A DNA stretch of 64,000 bases from JALYXV01 sp963791545 (GCA_963791545.1 CAWBSR010000001.1:1-64000), one strand, 5' to 3'. Positions 48,619 to 57,863 are shown, numbered from the stretch's first letter. Translations and numbers: made by a program. Notes: generated by a model not told the origin, from the letters alone.

Positions 48619-49685
48619 GGGGCGCCCGCCGCCTGGCGCAGGAGGGGGGCCAGGTAGCTCGAGAAGTGGACCGTTCCCGCCCCGTTGAGGTGCACCGGGT
48701 CCGCGAACTCCGAGATGGGCCACACCCCGGGCACCGCGAAGGTGGCCCCGGCGCTCTGGGCGATGGACGCGAAGCCGGCCAGGGCCCGTTGGTAGTCGTC
48801 CGCCCCCGCCGGGTGGAATCCGACCAGGTCGGCGGTGACCGGCATCGCGACCAGCAGGACCTGGATGCCCTGGCTCCGCAGCGAGGTCAGCATTGCCCGG
48901 AGGATGGCCACGTTCTGCGAGCCCACCCGGAAACCGGTCAGGGTGGCGATGATCGTCCCGATGACCAGCCGGGCCTGGTTGATCCCACCCGCCTCGAGGT
49001 AGCGGCCCCGAACGAAGGCCAGGTCCTGGCCGCTGCCGGAAAGTTTGGGGTCGAACACCGCGGCCGGGGGCCCGGCCAGAGGATGGCGCAGCGATGTCCG
49101 GTAGCGATAGAGCAGCGACCACTGCCGGAGGAAGGCGTCGGCCCGGTCGATGACCCCGCCCGTGCCTTGGGCGCTGCGCACCGCCCGGGAGTGCTCATAG
49201 GCGCCCAAGCCCTGGGCCGGGTTCAACACGGTGGGGTTGAGCTCGTTGCTCGAGAACCCGACCACGACCACCTTGGGATGGAGGCGGGGCACCACGACCT
49301 TGGTGGTCCACTGGGCGATGGTGGGCAACGTCTCGCCCGCCACCGAGGCGTTGTAGATGGTCAGTTTGGTCCCCGCCGCCACCAGCCCGCCGGGATCGCC
49401 GGCCGCGTCCATCATGGAGTCACCGACCAAAACCACGTCGATCCCCTGCCCCGATGCCGCCCGGGCCAGGATCTGGCTGTACTTCTTCTCCAGTTCCGGG
49501 GCCGGCCACGCGGACGGGGTGGCCAGGGCTGAGTGCCCCACCCGGACCGCGCCCTCGGCCAGCACCAGCACCACCAGAGCCAGGATGAGGGGCACCCCGA
49601 ACATGCCCCGGCGACCCCGGCGGGGCCCGGGGCCCGCCGGTGGGCGGCCCGGGACCACGGGCGTACGGGTCACGGCGGCAGGCAC
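48615..49685 (-). CDS. SGNH-fold hydrolase/acetyltransferase-like protein, membrane anchored
   Basis: 356 residues. A basic start (RRGRRG) and one membrane segment VPLILALVVLVLAEGAVRVG lead to an outside domain. SGNH marks: IDVVLVGDSMMDAAGDPG (Ser), YNASVAGETLP (Gly), VVVVGFSSNEL (Asn) and FADPVHLNGAGT (Asp-x-x-His). These form the catalytic set of acyl-group transfer or removal, as in AlgJ/AlgX- and PatB-like proteins. It is the upstream partner in the same operon as the MBOAT protein, which supports a role in decorating the exported polysaccharide. Confidence 0.88.
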   Translation of the reverse strand: MPAAVTRTPVVPGRPPAGPGPRRGRRGMFGVPLILALVVLVLAEGAVRVGHSALATPSAWPAPELEKKYSQILARAASGQGIDVVLVGDSMMDAAGDPGGLVAAGTKLTIYNASVAGETLPTIAQWTTKVVVPRLHPKVVVVGFSSNELNPTVLNPAQGLGAYEHSRAVRSAQGTGGVIDRADAFLRQWSLLYRYRTSLRHPLAGPPAAVFDPKLSGSGQDLAFVRGRYLEAGGINQARLVIGTIIATLTGFRVGSQNVAILRAMLTSLRSQGIQVLLVAMPVTADLVGFHPAGADDYQRALAGFASIAQSAGATFAVPGVWPISEFADPVHLNGAGTVHFSSYLAPLLRQAAGAP

Positions 49686-49773
49686 GGTCGGTCATTGTTC
49701 CACGTCGGTTCCCGGGGCTACCCCGCACCTGCCCCATCGCCCGCCGGCAGGTAGATGAAGGGGGGCGAGTACC

Positions 49774-50805
49774 GTGACCGCCGTGAACGAACGGTCCGCG
49801 TTCCTCGACGCCTGCCGGGGTCGGCCCGCCACCCACCGCCCGGTGTGGTTCATGCGCCAGGCGGGGCGCTCGCTGCCGGAGTACCGCGCCCTGCGGGGCC
49901 CCGGCTCCATCCTGGACGCGCTACGGCAACCGGAGCTGGCCGCCGAGATAACCCTCCAGCCGGTGCGCCGCTACGGTGTCGACGCCGCCATCTTGTACTC
50001 CGACATCGTGGTGCCCGTGGCCGCCATCGGCTTCGGCGTCGACGTCGCTGCCGGGCGGGGGCCGGTCGTCGAGCACCCATTCCGCAACGCCGCCGACCTG
50101 GAGCGCCTCCGTCCCCTCGACCCGGACCAGGACACCCCCTGGGTCCTGGAGACGGTGAAAATGGTCGTCAAGGAGCTCGACGTTCCCCTCATCGGCTTCG
50201 CCGGAGCCCCGTTCACGGTGGCCAGCTATCTCATCGAGGGCGGGGCGTCGCGGGACTACACCAAGACCAAGGTCCTGATGCACTCCGAACCCGAGACGTG
50301 GGCGGCCCTGCTCGACCGCCTCGCCGACCTGGCCCTCGTCTCGCTGCGGGCCCAAGTGGGGGCCGGAGCGGCCGCCGTCCAGCTCTTCGACAGCTGGGCC
50401 GGCATGCTCTCCCCGACCGACTACCGCCGCTACGTGCTGCCCGCCACGACCAAGGTGCTGGTCGGCCTGGCCGACCTGGACGTGCCCCGGATCCATTTCG
50501 GCGTCGGCACCGGCGAGCTGCTCGGCCTCATGGCCGAGGCGGGGGCCGACGTGGTCGGCGTCGACTGGCGGGTCCCCCTCGACCAGGCCCGGCGCCGCAT
50601 CGGGCCCGACCGGGCCGTGCAGGGCAACCTCGACCCGGTTATCTGCCTGGCGCCCTGGAACGTCGTTGAGGGCGCCGCCCGGGACGTGCTCGCCGCGGCC
50701 GGGCCGGGGCCGGGCCACATATTCAACCTGGGCCACGGTGTGCTCCCCGCCACCGACCCCGACATCCTGGCCCGCCTGGTCGACCTGGTCCACGCAACGC
50801 AGTGA
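49774..50805 (+). CDS. hemE: Uroporphyrinogen III decarboxylase
   Basis: 343 residues from GTG 49774. All classical marks: RPVWFMRQAGRSLPEYRAL (substrate loop), ILYSDIVVPVAAIGFGVDV, IGFAGAPFTVASYLIEGG, LFDSWAGMLSPTDYRRYVLP, VGVDWRVPLDQARRRIG, QGNLDPVICLAP and HIFNLGHGVLPATDPD. It turns uroporphyrinogen III into coproporphyrinogen III in haem synthesis. Cytoplasmic dimer in other bacteria. Its stop overlaps the start of the oxidase gene (GTGA), so both are translated together. Its neighbours on either side belong to polysaccharide synthesis. Confidence 0.97.
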   Translation: MTAVNERSAFLDACRGRPATHRPVWFMRQAGRSLPEYRALRGPGSILDALRQPELAAEITLQPVRRYGVDAAILYSDIVVPVAAIGFGVDVAAGRGPVVEHPFRNAADLERLRPLDPDQDTPWVLETVKMVVKELDVPLIGFAGAPFTVASYLIEGGASRDYTKTKVLMHSEPETWAALLDRLADLALVSLRAQVGAGAAAVQLFDSWAGMLSPTDYRRYVLPATTKVLVGLADLDVPRIHFGVGTGELLGLMAEAGADVVGVDWRVPLDQARRRIGPDRAVQGNLDPVICLAPWNVVEGAARDVLAAAGPGPGHIFNLGHGVLPATDPDILARLVDLVHATQ

Positions 50806-52163
50806 AGGTGGCGGTCATCGGCGGCGGTATCGCCGGTTTGGCGGCGGCCTGGGAACTCACCTCAGGACCGGACCCCGCCGACGTCACCGTCTTCGAACCG
50901 GGCCCCCTGGGCGGTATGATCCAGACCGCCGACTTCCTGGGCCATGCCGTCGACACCGGCGCCGACGCCTTCATCGCCCGGGTACCCGACGGCGTCGGGC
51001 TGGCCCGAGAACTGGGCATCGAGGACGAACTGGTCGCACCCGCCGCCCGCCGAGCCCTGATCTGGGTCGGCGGCCGGCTGCGGGCCCTCCCCGAAGGCCT
51101 GGTGCTGGGCGCCCCTGCCCACCTCCGCCCCCTCCTGACCTCGGGCATCCTCAGCCGGGCCGGCCTGGCTCGAGCGGGCCTCGACCTGTTCCTACCCCGC
51201 ACCAAGTGGCCCGAGGACCCCAGCGTGGCCCACCTGATCCGCACCCGCTTCGGGGCGCAGGTCGCCGAGCGCCTGGTCGACCCCCTGGTCGGCGGCATCC
51301 ACGCCAGCAGCACCGAGACCCTGTCGGCCGAGGCCACGGCGCCCCAGCTGGCCCGGGCCGCCCGCAGCCACCGCAGCCTGCTGATCGGGCTGCGGGCTTT
51401 GCCGGCGCCGGGCGAAGGACCGTTGTTCCTGGCCCCCCGTGGCGGGATGGGGCGGCTCGTCGGCCGGCTGGTGGAGGCGCTCGGTGAACGGGGGGTGCGC
51501 ACCGAGGCGGTCGCGATATCCACGATCAGGGAGGAAAAGGGGGGATCGGTGGTGCTGGACCCGGCCGGCGATTTCGACGCCGCGGTGGTTGCCACCCCGG
51601 CCCGGGTGGCGGCCACGCTCGTCAACGAGGCTTCGCCCGAAGCGGCGCAGGGCCTCCGGCGCATCCGCACCGCCTCGGTCGTGCTGACCACCCTCGCCTA
51701 CCGGCGCTCGGACCTGGCCGTTCCCGACGGGGTCAGCGGATGGCTGGTGGCCCGCAACGAAGGGCGCCTGATGACGGCGTGCTCCTTCGGGTCCACCAAG
51801 TGGCCCCACTGGTCGGATCCCGACACCATGGTGCTGCGGGTCTCGGCGGGACGGGCGGGCGACGACCGGGCCCTGCACCGTGGCGACGAGAGCGTCGTTG
51901 ACCAACTTCAACAGGAGGTGGCCACGGCTCTCGGCACTAAGGCGGCGGCATTCGATTGGCGCGTGAGCCGGTGGCGGGATTCTTTTCCCCAATACGAAGT
52001 TGGGCACCGGGCGGCGGTGGAGAAGATCGAGGGGGCGCTGCGGCGGGGTCTTCCCGGCGTCGCCCTGGCCGGGGCCAGCCTGCGGGGCTCCGGCGTGCCC
52101 GCCTGCATCGCCTCGGGGCGGCGGGCGGCGCGGCTGGTCAGAGCACCAGCGTCCGGTACTTGA
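50802..52163 (+). CDS. hemY: Coproporphyrinogen/protoporphyrinogen oxidase, HemY/CgoX type
   Basis: 453 residues from GTG 50802. FAD-binding start VAVIGGGIAGLAAAWEL, then GPLGGMIQTADFLGHAVDTG and ADAFIARVPDGVGLARELGI. Middle part: FGAQVAERLVDPLVGGIHAS and FLAPRGGMGRLVGRLVEAL; near the end FPQYEVGHRAAVEKIEGAL and GVALAGASLRGSGVPACIAS. In actinobacteria this oxygen-dependent flavoenzyme usually oxidises coproporphyrinogen III, the product of HemE, in the coproporphyrin route. The gene overlaps hemE by 4 bp. Its 3' end overlaps the convergent glycosyltransferase gene by 26 bp. Confidence 0.93.
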   Translation: MKVAVIGGGIAGLAAAWELTSGPDPADVTVFEPGPLGGMIQTADFLGHAVDTGADAFIARVPDGVGLARELGIEDELVAPAARRALIWVGGRLRALPEGLVLGAPAHLRPLLTSGILSRAGLARAGLDLFLPRTKWPEDPSVAHLIRTRFGAQVAERLVDPLVGGIHASSTETLSAEATAPQLARAARSHRSLLIGLRALPAPGEGPLFLAPRGGMGRLVGRLVEALGERGVRTEAVAISTIREEKGGSVVLDPAGDFDAAVVATPARVAATLVNEASPEAAQGLRRIRTASVVLTTLAYRRSDLAVPDGVSGWLVARNEGRLMTACSFGSTKWPHWSDPDTMVLRVSAGRAGDDRALHRGDESVVDQLQQEVATALGTKAAAFDWRVSRWRDSFPQYEVGHRAAVEKIEGALRRGLPGVALAGASLRGSGVPACIASGRRAARLVRAPASGT

Positions 52164-53124
52164 CGGCGGCGCTCCAGCGGCCCGCGGCCCGGGCCGCGTC
52201 CTCGGCGACGTAGCCGAAACAGGCGGCGGCGAACCCGGGCTTGCGGATCGACGGGCGCCGCCACCACAGGTAGGGCAGGGCGGCGAGGGCGGCGGGCCGC
52301 CAGCGGGTGGCGGTGAGGACGCCGGCCACCGCCAGGGTGAAGGCGGCGTCCTCCCGGCGGTAGGCCCAGGGGCGCCAGAAGGCCTCCTGGCGATACCCCG
52401 GGTGGGCGACGGCCAGGGCCACGATGGCCCGGTCCAGGTAGCCGTACTTGAGATGCCAGCGCAGGCCCCGCCGGTCGACGGGGTGGATGACGAGGGCGTC
52501 GGGGGCGAAGCCGCGTTGCCATCCATCCTCGAGCACCGCCCAACCGGCGGCGCTGTCCTCGCCCCAGGCGACGGGGGTGGCCCCGGGCCAGCCGAAGCTG
52601 GGCCACCAGCCGATCTCCTCGTCGAAGCCACCGGTGCCCTCGAGGGCAGCCCGGCGATAAAAGACGTTGCAGGCGTCGAAGTACGGGGACGGCTCGGGGA
52701 TGACCCGCCACTGGTAGAAGCCTTGGAGGGCGGCCACGTCGACGCCGTCGGGGGCTTGGGTCTGGCCTTGGGCGACTCCGATCTCGGGGTTGGCCTGGAG
52801 GTAGTTCAGTCCCCCCTCGAGCCACCCCGGCTCGGGCAGGCAATCGTCGTCGGTGAAGGCGACGAGGGGGGCGGTGGCGGCCCGCCAGCCTCGGTTGCGG
52901 GCAGGACCGGGGCCGCGGTTGGTCGGTGTTCGGAGAACCCGGAGACGGTACGGCGGCTGGTATGTGATCACGGGGGGTGTGGTCGAGCAATCGTCGACCA
53001 CGATGACCTCGAAACGCTCCGGGGAGAGTGTCTGACCAGCCAGGGCGTGGAGCAGGGCGACGCACGACCCGGGCCGGTTGTAGGTCGGGATGACGACGGC
53101 GATGTCGGGCGGGCGGCGGTCCAC
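52138..53124 (-). CDS. Glycosyltransferase family 2
   Basis: About 328 residues from GTG 53124; ATG 53169 is also possible but would overlap the divergent gene. GT-A signatures: DIAVVIPTYNRPGSCVALLH, FEVIVVDDCSTTPPV, RGPGPARNRGWRAATAPLVA, the DXD in FTDDDCLPEPGWLEGG, then YFDACNVFYRRAALEGTGGF. The C-terminal about 100 residues contain hydrophobic stretches and end in AVKYRTLVL. The closest relative in the window is the GT2 at 59624, which ends ARYRTLLL and has the same DDDCLPEP motif, so the two are probably copies of each other. Confidence 0.9.
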   Translation of the reverse strand: MDRRPPDIAVVIPTYNRPGSCVALLHALAGQTLSPERFEVIVVDDCSTTPPVITYQPPYRLRVLRTPTNRGPGPARNRGWRAATAPLVAFTDDDCLPEPGWLEGGLNYLQANPEIGVAQGQTQAPDGVDVAALQGFYQWRVIPEPSPYFDACNVFYRRAALEGTGGFDEEIGWWPSFGWPGATPVAWGEDSAAGWAVLEDGWQRGFAPDALVIHPVDRRGLRWHLKYGYLDRAIVALAVAHPGYRQEAFWRPWAYRREDAAFTLAVAGVLTATRWRPAALAALPYLWWRRPSIRKPGFAAACFGYVAEDAARAAGRWSAAVKYRTLVL

Positions 53125-53167
53125 GGCGGGGTCACGGTAGCGTCCCCTCGATGTGCATCCCGTTCCC

Positions 53168-54337
53168 ATGGTGACCCGGACCCCCCGCTTGCGGGTCGGC
53201 GTCCCCAACTCGCACCGGCAGATGGCCAGTTCCTCGGGCTGGGGCCGCATGTGGCACAGCGTGATTCCCGAGTTACAGGAGCTGGTCTCGATCGGGTGGT
53301 GGGACGATCCCCGGCGGTCCCGTTTCCGCCAGCCGCCCGATGTGTGGCTGTGCGACGGCCACCAGGGCCCGCTCGGCGTGCCCGAGCCGTCGGTGATCCA
53401 CCTGCAGGAGGCCAGCTGGAGCCATCCCAGTACCCGGCCGCTGCTCCAGGCCAAGTTCCTCAACCAGTACGAGCACGCCAGCCGGGAGGCGGCCCGGAGC
53501 GCGGTGCGGGTTATCACGCCGTCGCAGGCGTCCCGCCGGCAGATCCTCGACGAGTACGGACTCGACCCGGACCACGTCCTGACCGTGCCGTTCGGCGTAA
53601 ATTTGGCATTGTTCCGGCCCGCCCGGCCGGGGGCGGCGACTCTGATCGCCCGGGCCGGAGGCGACCCGGCCCGGCCCTACGTACTGTTCGTGTCCACCGT
53701 GCACCCCCGCAAGAACCTGCCCGCCTTGCGGACCGCGATGGCGGAACTGGCCCGGCGGGGCCTGCCCCACGGGCTGGTCGTGGTCGCTTCGCCCCCGCCC
53801 GACCGGCAGGACGCCGTGGCGCTGTTCGAGGAGGCCGGGGCCGACCTCCCGGGCGCCCCGGGGCGGGTCGTGCTCCTCCGGAACCTGAGCGACGTCGAGC
53901 TGGCGGCGGTCATGGCCGGTGCCTCCTGCTTCTGCCTTCCCAGCCTGTGGGAGGGCTTCGGGCTCACCGCCCTGGAGGCCATGGCATGCGGGGTACCGGT
54001 GGTCGTCGCCAACCGGGGCTCGCTGCCCGAGGTGGTCGGCGACGCCGGGGTGGTCAGCGAGCCCGACGCCTCGGCCCTGGGGGCGGCATTGCACGACCTG
54101 CTGGCCGACCCCTCACGCCAGGCGGCGCTCCGCCAGGAGGGGCTGGCCCGCAGTTTGCGCTTTACCTGGGAGGCCACCGCGCAAGGGTGGTACGAGGCGC
54201 TGCGACAGGCAGTTCCCGACCCCCAGCTCAGCGTGCTGGAGCGGTTGGTGCCGGCGTCGGGGCTGGCCGCCCAGGTCCTCGACTACGGGATCCGGGTCCC
54301 CGTGCGGCGCCGCCGGTCGGTCCGCCACCACCACTGA
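53168..54337 (+). CDS. Glycosyltransferase family 4
   Basis: 389 residues from ATG 53168 (GTG 53153 is an alternative). GT-B fold: the N-terminal domain ends near VIHLQEASWSHPSTRPLLQA, with ITPSQASRRQILDEYGLDPD and VLTVPFGVNLALFRP; the donor domain has YVLFVSTVHPRKNLPALRTA, VVLLRNLSDVELAAVMAGA and the E-x7-E-type motif LWEGFGLTALEAMACGVPVV. A retaining transferase, probably for mannose or a similar nucleotide sugar. The C-terminus ends in basic residues and three histidines, perhaps for contact with the membrane. Confidence 0.9.
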   Translation: MVTRTPRLRVGVPNSHRQMASSSGWGRMWHSVIPELQELVSIGWWDDPRRSRFRQPPDVWLCDGHQGPLGVPEPSVIHLQEASWSHPSTRPLLQAKFLNQYEHASREAARSAVRVITPSQASRRQILDEYGLDPDHVLTVPFGVNLALFRPARPGAATLIARAGGDPARPYVLFVSTVHPRKNLPALRTAMAELARRGLPHGLVVVASPPPDRQDAVALFEEAGADLPGAPGRVVLLRNLSDVELAAVMAGASCFCLPSLWEGFGLTALEAMACGVPVVVANRGSLPEVVGDAGVVSEPDASALGAALHDLLADPSRQAALRQEGLARSLRFTWEATAQGWYEALRQAVPDPQLSVLERLVPASGLAAQVLDYGIRVPVRRRRSVRHHH

Positions 54338-54362
54338 CGGGCGACGGCGTGGGCCGCGCACC

Positions 54363-54434
54363 ACGAGGACGAGGACGAGGACGAGGACGAGGTCGAGGAC
54401 GAGGACGAGGTCGAGGACGAGGTCGAGGTCGAGA
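54363..54434. repeat. Hexanucleotide microsatellite (GAGGAC/GAGGTC)
   Basis: Twelve or so copies of GAGGAC, with GAGGTC variants that become more frequent towards the right, directly after the GT4 stop and before a strong hairpin. Noncoding in both neighbouring genes. Tracts of this type can change length by slippage. Confidence 0.9.
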
Positions 54435-54442
54435 TCGCTCAG

Positions 54443-54488
54443 CGTTTTGCCAAAAAGTGATGCCCTGACATCACTTTTTGGCAAAACG
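54443..54488. terminator. 20-bp perfect inverted repeat, two-way terminator
   Basis: CGTTTTGCCAAAAAGTGATG (54443-54462), loop CCCTGA, and its exact complement (54469-54488). It lies between two convergent genes (stops at 54337 and 54498), with A and T runs inside the stem. It probably ends transcription from both sides. The unusual length and the sequence also suggest a mobile small repeat such as a REP or MITE-like unit. Confidence 0.8.
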
Positions 54489-54497
54489 CAGAGGGGT

Positions 54498-55469
54498 TCA
54501 GCCCGGCACGGGCTCATCGGGAGGGCCGGCGGGAGGTGGTGGGCCGTGGAGGGCGATGCCAGCGTGGTAGCGGGCCGCCCACGTCCGGTTGGCGACGTGG
54601 TCCGCGGGCCGGCCCGCCAACCGCCCCACCGCGGCCCGCGAGGCGGCATTGACGGCGTTCAGGGCCGCCAGTGACCGCAGGGAGGTAACGCCCACATCGC
54701 GCTGGTACCAGTCGTAGATGGCGTCGAAGCACCGCTGCTCGTATCGGTCCCCCCACGCCTGGGCACCCGAGGCATTGCCAAGGTGGGGAACGGTGATGTC
54801 CGCCTCCACGCGGCACCGCCACCCCCGTTGCGCCAGCCACCAACACAGTTCGATGTCCTCGGTGTACATGAACCAGCGCTCGTCGTAGGGCTTCCGCCCT
54901 TGCAGGGCGGACGCCCGGATCACGTGCACCGCCCCGATGACCCAGTCGACATCGGTGGGCTGGTCGGGCTGCGGGGCGTACTCCATCAGCAGATGGCGCC
55001 CCAGCGCGCCGCCGTGGCAGCGAACGGGGAGGAGGCACGTGGCCGCAGCTCCCGCCGGCGAGGGGAACCGCCGGGCGGTCCACTGGACGACCCCCGCGGC
55101 GTCGACCAGCTGAGGCGACACCAGCCCCAGCCCCGGATCGGCGAGCAGGCGGGTGACCAGCGCCGCCAGGGACCCGGGCGGTGGTTCGGTGTCGGGATTC
55201 AAGGCGATCAGCACCGGCGGATTACTACCGCCGTCCCAGGTGAGGGCCCGGTTCATGGCCCGGCCGTAGCCGGCATTGCTGTGGTTGCGGACCACCGTCA
55301 CGCCATGGGATTCGGCCCGTTGCGCACTGCCGTCCGCCGACGCATTGTCGACCACAACCACCTCGGCCTCGACCCCCGCCAAGGCGGCCGGGAGGGCAGC
55401 CAGGCAGCGGTCAAGCAGGGCGGCGGTGTTCCAGGACACGATCCCGATCCGGACCCCCGCAGTTGCCAT
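54498..55469 (-). CDS. Glycosyltransferase family 2 (rhamnosyltransferase-like)
   Basis: 323 residues from ATG 55469. GT-A motifs: GVRIGIVSWNTAALLDRCLA, AEVVVVDNASADGSAQRAES, VVRNHSNAGYGRAMNRAL, the DXD-like LIALNPDTEPPPGSLAALV, then WVIGAVHVIRASALQGRKPY and DERWFMYTEDIELCWWLAQR. These match dTDP-rhamnosyltransferases of the WbbL kind. It adds a sugar, likely rhamnose, on the cytoplasmic side. The start lies close to that of the divergent O-antigen-ligase-like gene. Confidence 0.9.
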   Translation of the reverse strand: MATAGVRIGIVSWNTAALLDRCLAALPAALAGVEAEVVVVDNASADGSAQRAESHGVTVVRNHSNAGYGRAMNRALTWDGGSNPPVLIALNPDTEPPPGSLAALVTRLLADPGLGLVSPQLVDAAGVVQWTARRFPSPAGAAATCLLPVRCHGGALGRHLLMEYAPQPDQPTDVDWVIGAVHVIRASALQGRKPYDERWFMYTEDIELCWWLAQRGWRCRVEADITVPHLGNASGAQAWGDRYEQRCFDAIYDWYQRDVGVTSLRSLAALNAVNAASRAAVGRLAGRPADHVANRTWAARYHAGIALHGPPPPAGPPDEPVPG

Positions 55470-55543
55470 GGTCTCTTGTAGCACGGGACCGGGACCGGGG
55501 TGCCGGAGGGGAAGCGGAATCGGGTGCTGACTACAGTCGCGTC

Positions 55544-57154
55544 GTGAAGTTGCTGCCATTCCTGGTTGGCGACGCCGTCGATGAGGTCATCCATTGGGTG
55601 GCGTCGCGGCTGCGCTCGCAATGGTGGGTGTGGCTGGTCCCCTTTGCGGTGCTGTACCTGATGCTCCACTCGACCACGGGCCGCATCGAGCACATCATCG
55701 CAGGCGTGGTCGCCCTCGTCGTGCTGGCGTGGGCCATCCGGCGGCCGGGTGGCGCCCTGATTGCCCTGGTGGTGTTCCTTCCCCTGCAGACAATCGGCTT
55801 CGGCTTCCTGCTGCGCCTGCACGTGCCGGGCCAGATTCTGCGACCGGCCGGCGGCCTGAAGGAACTTCTGGGCGGCGCCATTCTGCTGTCGGCCCTGCAC
55901 AACCTTCACATCGCCCACACCCGCCAGGGCAGGCGCTCCCAGCTCGACGCCATCGACAAGGCGTTGCTCGTGTATGTCGCCGTCGTCACCATTTACCTGC
56001 TCGTCCCCCATCTGTTCACCTCGTTCCCAGTGCCCAACAAGCTGTCGGTTCGTCTCCTCGCCTGGAGAGCCGATTGCGGCTACGTGCTCCTGTTCTTCGC
56101 GGTGCGCCATGCCCCCATTCCCGAGGCGGCCCGGCGCCGGTTCGTCAAGGTCCTCATCGGCATGGCCTGCCTCACCGTCGCCGTGGGCCTGTACCAGTGG
56201 GTGCGCCCGGTGTCATGGACCCACCTGGTGCTGGTGAGCGGACGCCAGATCCAGTACCAGATCAGCGTGCTCGGTAACAACGTGACCGAGGTCACGCACA
56301 ACCTCGGTTACTTGACCAACCGCAACCCGCTTCGAATCAGTTCGCTCTTCCTCAGCCCCTTCGATATGGCCGACTTCCTCCTGATCGGGTTGGCCATCGC
56401 CATCGAGCGAATCGCACGCGACTACCGGTCGCGGAGCAACTACGTGCTGTGCGCAGGCATCCTGGCGGCACTGTTCGCGTCCCGGGTACGCGCCGACGCG
56501 CTGGCCGCAATCATCGTGGCGGTGGTCGCGGTTCTGCCGACACCGAACCGCCCGACCGCGGCCCGATTGCGGCTCCTGGGCGCCATCTTGGTGGCGGCGG
56601 CGGTCGTCATTCCTGCGCTCGGCGGAACCCGGTTCGTTAACGCCGAAGGAGGAGCCAAGTCCAACGGCGGCCATGTCACCGAGCTCACGGCGGGCATCAA
56701 CGAGCTGGCTCACAGCCCCCTCGGGATCGGCATCGGCAACGCGGCCGGCGTCGGGGACCGCTTCGTCCTGGCCACCAACAAGCTGGGCCGCTTCACGGTC
56801 GACAACGCCGTGCTTCAGGTCGGCGACGAGCTCGGGATCCAGGCCCTGCTGCCGTGGCTGGCGATGTTGATCCTCGTCTGGCGGGCCCTGGGGCGGGTGG
56901 CCCGCCAGTCGGGCGATCCCTTCGCAGGAGGCATCCGCCTGGCGTTGCTGGCTGTCTTCATCGCAGGGATGTTTCACCACGTATTCCTGAGCTTCCCGGT
57001 GGCGTGGATCCTGTGGGCCGGCATTGGCCTCGCCCTGCGCGCCGACGCCAACTCCGAAGGCGGTCCCGGTGCCGGGCCTGGTGGCGAGGCTGTCGAAGCC
57101 TCCCGGGGTAACATCCACGAGCCCGAAGCCACCCCGGCGAGCGACCCAAGCTGA
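55544..57154 (+). CDS. O-antigen ligase/polymerase-like membrane protein
   Basis: 536 residues from GTG 55544. Ten to twelve membrane segments, for example WWVWLVPFAVLYLMLHS, ALIALVVFLPLQTIGFGFLL and YVLLFFAVRHAPI. A larger outside loop (about 390-440) contains NELAHSPLGIGIGNAAGVGD, as in Wzy and WaaL proteins. The C-terminus is acidic and probably cytoplasmic. It is the likely polymerase or ligase for the glycan. It is followed by the Wzz-like and CpsD-like genes on the same strand, as in many capsule loci. Confidence 0.82.
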   Translation: MKLLPFLVGDAVDEVIHWVASRLRSQWWVWLVPFAVLYLMLHSTTGRIEHIIAGVVALVVLAWAIRRPGGALIALVVFLPLQTIGFGFLLRLHVPGQILRPAGGLKELLGGAILLSALHNLHIAHTRQGRRSQLDAIDKALLVYVAVVTIYLLVPHLFTSFPVPNKLSVRLLAWRADCGYVLLFFAVRHAPIPEAARRRFVKVLIGMACLTVAVGLYQWVRPVSWTHLVLVSGRQIQYQISVLGNNVTEVTHNLGYLTNRNPLRISSLFLSPFDMADFLLIGLAIAIERIARDYRSRSNYVLCAGILAALFASRVRADALAAIIVAVVAVLPTPNRPTAARLRLLGAILVAAAVVIPALGGTRFVNAEGGAKSNGGHVTELTAGINELAHSPLGIGIGNAAGVGDRFVLATNKLGRFTVDNAVLQVGDELGIQALLPWLAMLILVWRALGRVARQSGDPFAGGIRLALLAVFIAGMFHHVFLSFPVAWILWAGIGLALRADANSEGGPGAGPGGEAVEASRGNIHEPEATPASDPS

Positions 57155-57161
57155 CTGACAA

Positions 57162-57863
57162 ATGGAACTGCGACGTTATTTGCTTCTGCTCCGGCAACGG
57201 ATGGTCCTGGTCATTCTGACCGTTGTGGCCGGAGTAGCGGGCGGTTATCTGGCGACCAACAACACGCCGATCTACCAGGCGCAAACGTCGATCTATGTCG
57301 GATCGCGACAGGCGGCTCCCAATTCGAGCACCGACATCATCCAGCTCGACCGGATCATCGCCACCTACGCCGCCATGGTGAAAAGTGGTCCGGTGGCCCA
57401 AGGGGCAATCCTGGCCTCCCACGCCCCCCGGTCGCCCGGCCAGGTGGTCGGGGAGACGACGTCGGTGGTGACCCCCAACACCAACCTGATCGCCATCACC
57501 GTGTCCGACAGCGACGCCGCGGTGGCCCAATCGCTCGCCAACGGGGTGGCGGTCAGCTTCATCGCCCAGGTGCAAAGCCTGGCCGCGGCCCAGGGGACGT
57601 CGCCCACCAGCACGCCGTCGGTATCGGTGTTCCAGCAGGCCAGCCTGCCCGGCGTGCCCCTTCCGACGTCGCTCAAGCGCAACGTGGCCCTCGGCGGCCT
57701 GTTCGGCCTCATCGTCTCGGTCGGCGTGGTGCTGCTGGTGGACTACCTGGATATCAGCATCAAGAGCGCCGACGACCTCGAGGACCACAGTGACCTGCCG
57801 GTTCTCGGGACGATCCCCTTGGGCCGCCCGGGGTCGGCGGGCCCGATACCGGTCACGTCATGA
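57162..57863 (+). CDS. Wzz/YveK-like chain-length determinant protein
   Basis: 233 residues. Two membrane segments (MVLVILTVVAGVAGGYLATN and NVALGGLFGLIVSVGVVLLV) with an outside part between them, including YQAQTSIYVGSRQAAPN, TDIIQLDRIIATYAAMV and VFQQASLPGVPLPTSLKRN. The short C-terminus SADDLEDHSDLPVLGTIPLG is the usual link to the CpsD-type kinase. The protein sets chain length and activates the kinase, whose gene overlaps its end by ATGA. Confidence 0.9.
   Translation: MELRRYLLLLRQRMVLVILTVVAGVAGGYLATNNTPIYQAQTSIYVGSRQAAPNSSTDIIQLDRIIATYAAMVKSGPVAQGAILASHAPRSPGQVVGETTSVVTPNTNLIAITVSDSDAAVAQSLANGVAVSFIAQVQSLAAAQGTSPTSTPSVSVFQQASLPGVPLPTSLKRNVALGGLFGLIVSVGVVLLVDYLDISIKSADDLEDHSDLPVLGTIPLGRPGSAGPIPVTS

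Noticed and set aside
51192..54468. Long Gly/Pro/Arg-rich frames opposite hemY and the glycosyltransferases
   Set aside because: Shadows caused by the high GC content; the real genes carry full family motifs.
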